The notes under the pieces were generated by a model. The model was not told the DNA's origin, ran no database searches, and was given only the letters and a program-made list of their open reading frames with translations. A stretch of 22,004 bases of DNA from Actinomycetota bacterium (GTDB lineage: Bacteria > Actinomycetota > Actinomycetes > Propionibacteriales > Propionibacteriaceae): positions 1 through 22,004 of the forward strand of contig JACRAA010000280.1 in NCBI GenBank assembly GCA_016213595.1, given 5' to 3'. The number at the start of each line of letters is the position of its first letter. Position 1 is the stretch's first letter. The translations under genes were made by a program, and so were the position numbers. Shown piece after piece: positions 14,617-21,268 of the stretch.

Positions 14617-16203
14617 ATGACCACCCTTCTGGAGATCGCCGCTCCGACGATCGAGTACCGCCTGCTCGGCCCGGTGCTCATCGTCTTCGTCGGCGCCTGC
14701 CTCGGTGTGCTCATCGAGGCGCTCGTGCCGCGGCACCTTCGCGACGAGGGCCAGCTCATCGTCACCGGAGTGTCGCTGCTCGGCGCGCTGTTCGTCCTGT
14801 GGCGCACGTGGGGCCCTGACTGGCGGTCGGTCGGCGCCATGGGAGCGGTCTCCGTCGACGGCCCCACCCAGGCGATCTGGCTGCTGATCCTCGTCTTCGC
14901 GCTGCTCTCGGCGCTGCTGTTCGCGGAACGCAGGCTGAGCTCCGGCGTGACGAGCTTCACCCCGATGGCCGCCGCGGTGCCCAACTCGACGCTCGAGCGT
15001 GAGGCCGCCGCCGCGCGGGTCGAGCACACCGAGGTCTTCCCGCTCCTGCTGTTCGCGGTCTCCGGCATGCTGCTGTTCCCGGCGGCGAACGACCTGCTGA
15101 CGATGTTCGTCGCGCTGGAGATCCTGTCCCTGCCGCTGTACCTCCTGAGCGGCCTGGCCCGCTACCGCCGCCTGCTGAGCCACGAGGCCGCGCTGAAGTA
15201 CTTCCTCCTCGGCTCCCTCTCGAGCGCGATCTTCCTGTTCGGTGCCGCCCTGCTGTACGGCTACTCCGGCTCGTTCACGTTCAGCGTCATCGACGCGGCC
15301 GTCGCGACGCCGACCGAGCACGACACGCTGCTCGTCACCGGCATGGTGATGCTCATGGTGGGGCTGCTGTTCAAGATCGGCGCCGTACCGTTCCACTCCT
15401 GGACCCCGGACGTGTACCAGGGCGCGCCGACGCCGGTCACCGCCTTCATGGCGGTCTGCACCAAGCTCGCGGCGATCGGGGCGCTGCTGCGCCTGCTGTT
15501 CGTGGCGCTCGGCGGCAGCCGCTGGGAGTGGCAGCCGGTCGTGGCGGGCATCTCTGTCCTCACGATGCTCGTCGGCGCGGTCCTCGCGATCGTCTCGAGG
15601 GACATCAAGCGACTGCTCGCGTACTCGTCGGTCACGCACGCGGGCTTCCTCCTCACCGCCGTGGTCGGCGCCTCGACGATGACCACCGGTCTTCCCGTCG
15701 GCCAGATCGGCAGCGCCGCCGCCATCGTCGTGTACATGGCCGCGTACGGCTTCGCCACCCTGGGCGCGTTCGGCATCGTGATGATGGTCCGGGGCGTCGC
15801 GGGCGAGCGGAACGACCTCTCGGCCTGGCAGGGGATCGGGCGCAGGCACCCCTGGATCGGCGCGGCGATGACCCTGTTCATGCTGAGCTTCGCCGGCATC
15901 CCGCCCACAGCGGGCTTCATCGGCAAGTGGGCCGTGTTCAGCGCGGCCTGGCGCGGCGGGTACTGGTGGCTCGTGCTGATAGCCGTGATCCTCAGCCTCG
16001 TGGCCGCGTACTTCTACCTGCGGGTCGTCGCCGTCATGTTCTTCTCGGAGCCGGCCACCGAGGTCAGCGACGTGCACGTCGTGATGCCGGGCCTCGGGAC
16101 GACGGTGGTCATCGCTGTCGGCGCTGTGATGTCGGTGCTTCTCGGTATCCTGCCCGGATGGATCGTGGACCTGGCCGCCTCGGCGTCGCAGCTGCTGAGG
16201 TGA
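14617..16203 (+). CDS. nuoN: NADH-quinone oxidoreductase subunit N
   Basis: Third antiporter-like proton-pumping subunit (ND2 homologue), adjacent to NuoK in the membrane arm. The 528-residue product shows Glu168 (VALEILSLPLYLL; E. coli Glu133), Lys194 (EAALKYFLLGS), Lys253 (LLFKIGAVPFHSWTPDVYQG; E. coli Lys217) and Lys437 (PPTAGFIGKW). A hydrophilic Ala/Glu-rich insertion at about 106-138 between early helices makes it longer than the 485-residue E. coli protein. The ATG at 14617 follows the nuoM stop by three bases, with AAGGAAGG upstream. The stop at 16201-16203 almost touches the prenyl synthase start. Confidence 0.97.
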   Translation: MTTLLEIAAPTIEYRLLGPVLIVFVGACLGVLIEALVPRHLRDEGQLIVTGVSLLGALFVLWRTWGPDWRSVGAMGAVSVDGPTQAIWLLILVFALLSALLFAERRLSSGVTSFTPMAAAVPNSTLEREAAAARVEHTEVFPLLLFAVSGMLLFPAANDLLTMFVALEILSLPLYLLSGLARYRRLLSHEAALKYFLLGSLSSAIFLFGAALLYGYSGSFTFSVIDAAVATPTEHDTLLVTGMVMLMVGLLFKIGAVPFHSWTPDVYQGAPTPVTAFMAVCTKLAAIGALLRLLFVALGGSRWEWQPVVAGISVLTMLVGAVLAIVSRDIKRLLAYSSVTHAGFLLTAVVGASTMTTGLPVGQIGSAAAIVVYMAAYGFATLGAFGIVMMVRGVAGERNDLSAWQGIGRRHPWIGAAMTLFMLSFAGIPPTAGFIGKWAVFSAAWRGGYWWLVLIAVILSLVAAYFYLRVVAVMFFSEPATEVSDVHVVMPGLGTTVVIAVGAVMSVLLGILPGWIVDLAASASQLLR

Positions 16204-16205
16204 CA

Positions 16206-17189
16206 GTGGACCTGGACGAGGCGGAGGAGGCCCTGTCCGAGTGGGTGAAGGACCTGCTCGCGACGATCGAGGACAGGCTGCTGGAGGCGGCCAGTGCTCG
16301 CACCGAGTTCGTGACCGAGGTCGCGCGGCACATCACAAGGGCCGGCGGGAAGCGGTTCCGGCCGATGCTGGTGGCGCTGGCGGCAGGGATCGGCCGGGAC
16401 CTGGGTCGTGAGGTCGACGCGGAGAGCGTCGTCAAGGCGGCGCTGGTCGTCGAGCTGACGCACGTCGCCTCGCTCTACCACGACGACGTCATGGACTCCG
16501 CCGAGCTGCGGCGCAGTGCGCCCAGCGCCAACGCGGTGTACGACAACTCGGTCGCGATCATGGTCGGCGACTTCCTGTTCGCCAGGGCGTCGAGCGTCGT
16601 GGCAACGCTGGGTACGGACTTCGTGACGGTCCAGGCCGAGACGTTCGCACGGCTCGTCCAGGGCCAGATCGCCGAGCTGCTCGGGCCGCGGGGCGCCGCG
16701 CCCGTCGAGCACCACCTCGCAGTCGTGGCTGACAAGACCGGCTCGCTGATCGCGACGTCCGCCCGCTTCGGGGGGATGGTGGCCGGCCTTGGCGAGGCCG
16801 ACCTCGACGCACTGACGCGGTTCGGGGAGGAGATCGGGGTGGTCTTCCAGCTCTCCGACGACCTCATCGACATCACGAGCGACACCACGGGCAAGACTCC
16901 GGGGACCGACCTCCGCGAGGGCGTACAGACCTTGGCGACCCTCACCCTCGCAGCGTCGACCGACCCTGCGGACGCGGAGCTCGCCGCCATGGTCGGGCGG
17001 CCCCTCGACGAGGCCGAGGTGCGACGGGCGCTGCCTCTGCTGCGCGCGCACCGCGTCATCGCGGAGACTCGGGACGAGGTCCTGCGGCGTGCGGAGGTCG
17101 CCCGCTCGTACCTGTCAGGCCTCCCCGAGGGGCCCGCGAAGCGAGGCCTCGAGGCCCTCTGCGACACGGTCGTCACCCGGACAGCCTGA
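16206..17189 (+). CDS. Long-chain polyprenyl diphosphate synthase
   Basis: Trans-prenyltransferase that adds isopentenyl units to an allylic primer, most likely making the menaquinone side chain. The 327-residue product has GGKRFRP (47-53, substrate phosphate binding), the first aspartate motif DDVMD (93-97), a KTG (177-179), and the second motif DDLID (218-222), all complete. The residues four and five before the first motif are Ser and Ala (VASLYHDD); small residues there allow long products, as in octaprenyl synthases, whereas short-chain enzymes have aromatics. The start is uncertain: GTG at 16206 has GAGG (16197-16200) with five-base spacing, while GTG at 16200 overlaps the nuoN stop in the GTGA pattern but would overlap its own ribosome binding site. 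Co-transcription with nuo is likely. Confidence 0.92.
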   Translation: MDLDEAEEALSEWVKDLLATIEDRLLEAASARTEFVTEVARHITRAGGKRFRPMLVALAAGIGRDLGREVDAESVVKAALVVELTHVASLYHDDVMDSAELRRSAPSANAVYDNSVAIMVGDFLFARASSVVATLGTDFVTVQAETFARLVQGQIAELLGPRGAAPVEHHLAVVADKTGSLIATSARFGGMVAGLGEADLDALTRFGEEIGVVFQLSDDLIDITSDTTGKTPGTDLREGVQTLATLTLAASTDPADAELAAMVGRPLDEAEVRRALPLLRAHRVIAETRDEVLRRAEVARSYLSGLPEGPAKRGLEALCDTVVTRTA

Positions 17190-17192
17190 ACC

Positions 17193-17792
17193 GTGGTCGT
17201 CTCGCCCGACCTCGAGACCGGTCCCGACGGCCTCGCCCGTTCCTGGGGGTCGACCGACCCCCTGCTGCGCGAGTACTACGACACCGAGTGGGGGATGCCG
17301 GTACGCGATGAGCGCGGCGTCTTCGAGAGGCTGAGCCTGGAGGCCTTCCAGTCGGGCCTGTCGTGGCTGACGATCCTCCGCAAGCGGCCCGCCTTCCGAG
17401 ACGCGTTCGCGCAGTTCGACCCGGACGTCGTGGCGGGCTTCGGCGAGGCGGACGTCGCACGCCTCATGGGAGACGCCGGCATCGTCCGGAACCGGCTCAA
17501 GGTCGACGCCACGATCGCCAACGCCCGGGCGACGGTCGCGCTCCGCGAGTCCGGAGGCTTGGCGGAGCTGGTGTGGTCGTACGTCCCGGAGGCGACCCCG
17601 GCCCCCATGACCTGGGCCGAGGTCCCGACACAGTCTCCCGAGTCGGTCGCCCTGTCCAAACGCCTCAAGCGCGAAGGGTTCCGGTTCGTGGGACCGACGA
17701 CGCTGTACGCACTGATGAGCGCGATCGGCATCGTCGACACCCACCTCATGGGCTCGCACCGCAGGGGCTGCTCGGGGATCTGGCCCGAGTAG
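17193..17792 (+). CDS. DNA-3-methyladenine glycosylase I-like protein lacking zinc-snap ligands
   Basis: Tag-family (COG2818) base-excision enzyme that removes 3-methyladenine from alkylated DNA. The 199-residue product aligns to E. coli Tag with a constant offset of 12 at its N-terminus and keeps the lesion-binding residues Trp18, Tyr28, Glu50 and Trp58 (E. coli Trp6, Tyr16, Glu38, Trp46), plus the LEAFQSGLSWLTIL and GFRFVGPTT signatures. However, three of the four zinc ligands are changed: Arg16 for Cys4, Tyr29 for His17 and Ser188 for Cys179; only His184 remains. The GTG at 17193 lies three bases after the prenyl synthase stop with no visible ribosome binding site; no later start would keep the N-terminal motif. 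I omit the symbol tag because of the altered metal site. Confidence 0.85.
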   Translation: MVVSPDLETGPDGLARSWGSTDPLLREYYDTEWGMPVRDERGVFERLSLEAFQSGLSWLTILRKRPAFRDAFAQFDPDVVAGFGEADVARLMGDAGIVRNRLKVDATIANARATVALRESGGLAELVWSYVPEATPAPMTWAEVPTQSPESVALSKRLKREGFRFVGPTTLYALMSAIGIVDTHLMGSHRRGCSGIWPE

Positions 17793-17834
17793 GGACCCCA
17801 GTAGGGGCGAGGCCTCGCGCCGCGCGGCTGCGGC
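17771..17834. terminator. Cluster of GC-rich palindromes at the convergent junction
   Basis: The region between the converging glycosylase and peptidase genes, with the glycosylase 3' end, holds CTCGGG/CCCGAG (17771-17776 with 17784-17789), CCCC-AGTA-GGGG (17796-17807), the perfect 12-bp palindrome GCGAGGCCTCGC (17807-17818) and GCCGC/GCGGC (17819-17823 with 17830-17834). None is followed by a T-run on either strand. They could form a bidirectional factor-assisted or U-less terminator, but short palindromes arise easily in such GC-rich DNA. Confidence 0.3.
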
Positions 17835-17886
17835 CGATGCGCTGGCCCTTCTCTCAGGAGGCGTGCCACCCACGGCCCTTACCGCC

Positions 17887-19836
17887 TCACCAGATGCTGA
17901 CCCGCTTCTCCGGCGCCAGCCACAGGGCATCCGACTCGACGACGGCGAACGCGGAGTAGAAGTCCTCGATGTTGCGCACGATCTGGTTGCAGCGGAACTC
18001 CGCGGGCGAGTGCGGGTCGGTCGCGAGGCGCTGCAGGACAAGGGCGTCCCGTGACTTCGTCTGCCAGACCAACGCCCAGCTGATGAACAGACGCTGGAGC
18101 CCCGTCAGGCCGTCGACCGGCGCCTGGTCCTCGCCGCCGGCGAGCCGCCACGCCTTGATCGCGATCCCGAGTCCCCCGAGGTCGCCGATGTTCTCGCCGA
18201 TCGTCAGCTCACCGTTCACGAAGTGCCCGGGTGCCTGGACGGGGGAGAGCGCGTTGTACTGGTCGACGAGCGCTGCTGTCCGCTCCTCGAAGGCGGCACG
18301 GTCCGCGTCGCTCCACCAGTTCCGGAGCTTGCCCTCCCCGTCGCAGGTGGACCCCTGGTCGTCGAAGCCGTGGCCGATCTCGTGGCCGATGACGGCGCCG
18401 ATGGCGCCATAGTTCACCGCGTCGTCGGCCAGGGCCGAGAAGAACGGCGGCTGGAGGATGGCCGCGGGGAACACGATCTCGTTGCGGAGCGGGTGGTAGT
18501 AGGCGTTGACCGTCTGCGGGTACATCTGCCACTCGTCGGGGTTCATCGGACCCCCCAGCTTGCTCAGCGCGTAGTCCAGCTCGAACGCCGACACCCGCTC
18601 CACGTTGCCGACGAGGTCGCCGGGGATGATCGAGAGTGCCGAGTAGTCGCGCCACACGGTGGGGAAGCCGATCTTCGGCCGGAACGCTGCGAGCTTCACC
18701 AGCGCCTCCGCCTTGGTCTCCGGCGTCATCCACTCCAGGTCGTTGATGGAGATGCGGTACGCCTCGATGAGGTTCGCCACGAGTACGTCCATGCGCTCCT
18801 TGGCCGTCGTGCTGAAGCGGCGTTCCACATAGATCTTGCCGATCGCCTCCCCCAGCGCCCTCTCGGCGAGCGCGACGCCCCGCTTCCAGCGCTCCCGCAG
18901 CTGGGGCGTCCCCTGAAGCGTGCGCTCGTAGAAGCCGAAGCGCTCGTTGACGAAACGGCTCGACAGGTAGGGGCTCGTCCCCGAGATGGCGTGGAACCGT
19001 GCCCAGGAGCGCCACTGGCCCAGCCGTTCGTCGGTGAGCAGGGGGGCCACGTCGACGAAGAAGGAGGGCTGGCAGTCGACGACCAGCCCCAGACCGCTGA
19101 CCGAGGCACCGTCGAGGACGAGGTCCCACCCGAAGCCGGGCGCCTCCTCCGCGAGCTCGCCGACCGTGCGCGGGTTGTACATCTGGCGCAGGTCGCGGGT
19201 CCGTACCCGGTCCCAGTGGCAGGCCGCGACCGCCTTCTCGAGCGCGACCACGTCCTCAGCCTGCCGCTCGGCGTCCTCGACGCCGGCGAGCGCGAGGGTA
19301 CGGGCCACGTGGTGCCCGTACTCGACGAGGATCTCGGCGTGCTGCTCCTCGCGGTAGTACGACTCGTCCGGCAGGCCGAGCCCGTCCTGCGCGACGAAGA
19401 ACACGTACTGCTGCGGGTCGCCCGGGTCGGCCTCCACGTCGCAGCCCCACAGCGAGGTGAGGCCGTAGCGCAGCGCCCAGCCGAGGTAGGACTGCAGGGC
19501 CAGAACCGAGTCGATGCCTTCGACGCGCTCCAGGAGAGGCGCCAACGGAGCATCGTCGAGCTCCTCGACGCGCTGGGCATCCATGAAGTCCCCGTACAGC
19601 GCGGCGATCTTCGTCTGCTCCTCCGTCAGCGTCGTCGGATCCGCCGCCACGAGCTCGTCGCAGATCGCGTGGACCTCGGCCTCGGAGTCGTCGCGAAGCC
19701 GTACGAACGCGCCCGTCATCGGCTTGTCCTCGGGGATCGGCTCGGTCTCGAGCCACCGTCCGTTGACGTGGCGGTACAGGTCGTCGGCGATCCGGACGCT
19801 GGTGTCGAACTGGGTCGGGTCGAGTGCTTGGGTCAC
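17887..19836 (-). CDS. M13 family zinc metallopeptidase (neprilysin/PepO-like)
   Basis: Zinc endopeptidase of 649 residues, normal length for the family. The active site is complete: HEIGH (485-489) supplies two His ligands and the catalytic Glu486, Glu548 in GENIGD is the third ligand, and Asp552 orients the site. NAYY (444-447) is the substrate-binding motif of the M13 family. The N-terminal domain (about 10-400) contains the typical LYRHVNGRWL start. No signal peptide or N-terminal membrane helix is visible, as in mycobacterial Zmp1 and lactococcal PepO, so it is either cytosolic or exported by an unrecognised route. The protein ends in VSIW; the terminal Trp is usual. The start is GTG at 19836; a nearby upstream ATG is out of frame. 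It lies 76 bp downstream of the membrane protein gene on the same strand. Confidence 0.95.
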   Translation of the reverse strand: MTQALDPTQFDTSVRIADDLYRHVNGRWLETEPIPEDKPMTGAFVRLRDDSEAEVHAICDELVAADPTTLTEEQTKIAALYGDFMDAQRVEELDDAPLAPLLERVEGIDSVLALQSYLGWALRYGLTSLWGCDVEADPGDPQQYVFFVAQDGLGLPDESYYREEQHAEILVEYGHHVARTLALAGVEDAERQAEDVVALEKAVAACHWDRVRTRDLRQMYNPRTVGELAEEAPGFGWDLVLDGASVSGLGLVVDCQPSFFVDVAPLLTDERLGQWRSWARFHAISGTSPYLSSRFVNERFGFYERTLQGTPQLRERWKRGVALAERALGEAIGKIYVERRFSTTAKERMDVLVANLIEAYRISINDLEWMTPETKAEALVKLAAFRPKIGFPTVWRDYSALSIIPGDLVGNVERVSAFELDYALSKLGGPMNPDEWQMYPQTVNAYYHPLRNEIVFPAAILQPPFFSALADDAVNYGAIGAVIGHEIGHGFDDQGSTCDGEGKLRNWWSDADRAAFEERTAALVDQYNALSPVQAPGHFVNGELTIGENIGDLGGLGIAIKAWRLAGGEDQAPVDGLTGLQRLFISWALVWQTKSRDALVLQRLATDPHSPAEFRCNQIVRNIEDFYSAFAVVESDALWLAPEKRVSIW

Positions 19837-19891
19837 CGCGCCATGCTAGCGAGCCCCCTGGCGTGCTCCGGTACGGCCCGAACCGCGTCCA

Positions 19892-19920
19892 GCCACTCGC
19901 CGACGGGTCCGCCTAGTGGC
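19892..19920 (-). terminator. Weak hairpin at the end of the membrane-protein gene
   Basis: GCCACT (19892-19897) can pair with AGTGGC (19915-19920) across a 17-base loop, overlapping the stop codon of the membrane-protein gene. There is no T-run. The remaining gap up to the peptidase start (19837-19912) shows no clear promoter. The element may be chance; I report it because it is the only structure seen between the two genes. Confidence 0.2.
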
Positions 19921-21268
19921 CCCACTCGATGCTGAGCACCCGCCTGGTCGCGTCCGCTCGGGCGGTCCAGGACTGGTTGTAGTCGGTCCCGCTCGTCGTC
20001 GTATCCGCGTCGAACGAGGCCGACAGGCGGTAGTGGACCGGGACCAGCGCACTGGCGATCGAGGAGTCCGTGGCGTCGACGACCCACTGCGCGCCGCTCA
20101 CCGGGTCCGCGACGACGAGGTCCCGCTTGATGGTGGAGGCGATGACCGCCCGGGGGCTGTGCTCGTTCATGGGGCAGTTCGGAGGGCTGAGCTGCTGGTA
20201 GTCCAGGCAGGCCGCCAGCGAGGCCTGAGCGGCGACGACCAGGGCGGACTTCCCCTCCGGCGTCACCTCGACCGGCAGGTCGGCGATCGGCTTGGCATAG
20301 CTGAGGTCGTTGACCGTGAGCCGGGTCGTCGACTGGTACTCGAGGTAGGGGAGCCCGGTCGTCAGGGAGTACGTCCCGGGCACGAGCTCGAGCTCGACCA
20401 CGGGCCCGATCCTCTGCCCGTTGATGACGAGCGGCACCCTGTCGCTGCGCGCCGCGCTCAGCCGTACCGTCGTCGTGCTGGCCGCCAGCTGCCAGTTCCC
20501 GTCGTCGCGCTTGACAACCTTGTAGTCGGACACCACCGCCTGGCTTCCGAGCTGGTACGAGGCGTGGATCGTGCTGGCCGTCGCGTCCGCAGGCGGGACG
20601 TTGACGTTCGTGATCGGGGCCGCGGCGAGCGACGCCTTGAGCGCGTCCGGGACGAGCAGTGCCCGGCTGCCGCCACCGACCGGCCCGTAGGAGAGGGCTG
20701 CGTCGATGTCGCCGGCAGCCAGCGCCGTCAGGTACCCCTTGACGGCGAGGTCTCCGCGGGGGACCTTCGGCGCGGACGGCTGGGCGGACGAGGGGATGAC
20801 GATGTCGGCGGGTACGGCGACCGGCCGGTTGGCGTCCCAGACGCCGTAGCCGATACCGCCTGCGACCAGGGCGAGAGCCACGCCGAGGCTCCAGAGCAAG
20901 GGTCTGGGACCGCGTTTCACCTTGACTGCAGGCTCTCCGGGGGCGGCGAACCGTGCGGCCCCGGGGTGGTCGAGCGCCGGCTCCCGGAGAGGCTTGGGCA
21001 CCGCCGCCGTCGTGATCTGCACGGGGATCTGGGCGGCCGGCAGAGCGCCGCGCTCCTCCGGCGGCGAGAACGCCGTGGGCTGGTCGGGCACGTCGTCCGG
21101 GGTCCATCGGCTGGGCTCAGGCCACGCGGGCATCGTCCTGGGCAGGTCGCCGGCCGGCGGCGCGACGAGGTGCGTCGGCCCCCACACGTCGTCGTCGGGC
21201 CCTTCGGGCTCCGTACCGGCGAGCAGGCCCGCAGGAGCGGGCGTCGGGGGCGACGCGGGCTGGGTCAC
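19913..21268 (-). CDS. Single-pass membrane protein of unknown function, coupled to korB
   Basis: I do not recognise a named family. The 451-residue product has a Pro-rich, acidic cytoplasmic N-terminus (1-115), a basic stretch KVKRGPRP (116-123), one transmembrane helix (about 124-144) and an extracytoplasmic part of about 300 residues. Residues 171-270 (GDLAVKGYLTALAAGDIDAALSY, then beta-rich) look like an NTF2-like fold of the DUF4878 sort; about 278-320 has a PEGA-like beta pattern (VINGQRIG, LVPGTYSL); a third part has Cys354 and Cys365 in CLDYQQLSPPNCP, a spacing that suggests a disulfide and is seen in other actinobacterial exported proteins. The GTG start at 21268 overlaps the korB stop (GTGA), so translation is probably coupled. 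Domain assignments are inference from pattern only. Confidence 0.85.
   Translation of the reverse strand: MTQPASPPTPAPAGLLAGTEPEGPDDDVWGPTHLVAPPAGDLPRTMPAWPEPSRWTPDDVPDQPTAFSPPEERGALPAAQIPVQITTAAVPKPLREPALDHPGAARFAAPGEPAVKVKRGPRPLLWSLGVALALVAGGIGYGVWDANRPVAVPADIVIPSSAQPSAPKVPRGDLAVKGYLTALAAGDIDAALSYGPVGGGSRALLVPDALKASLAAAPITNVNVPPADATASTIHASYQLGSQAVVSDYKVVKRDDGNWQLAASTTTVRLSAARSDRVPLVINGQRIGPVVELELVPGTYSLTTGLPYLEYQSTTRLTVNDLSYAKPIADLPVEVTPEGKSALVVAAQASLAACLDYQQLSPPNCPMNEHSPRAVIASTIKRDLVVADPVSGAQWVVDATDSSIASALVPVHYRLSASFDADTTTSGTDYNQSWTARADATRRVLSIEWGH

Noticed and set aside
13087..16077. 996-codon open frame on the minus strand opposite nuoM and nuoN
   Set aside because: It is antisense to two fully conserved genes, and its product is a string of His, Asp, Glu, Arg and Gln with no domain; this is the expected shadow of high-GC codon usage.
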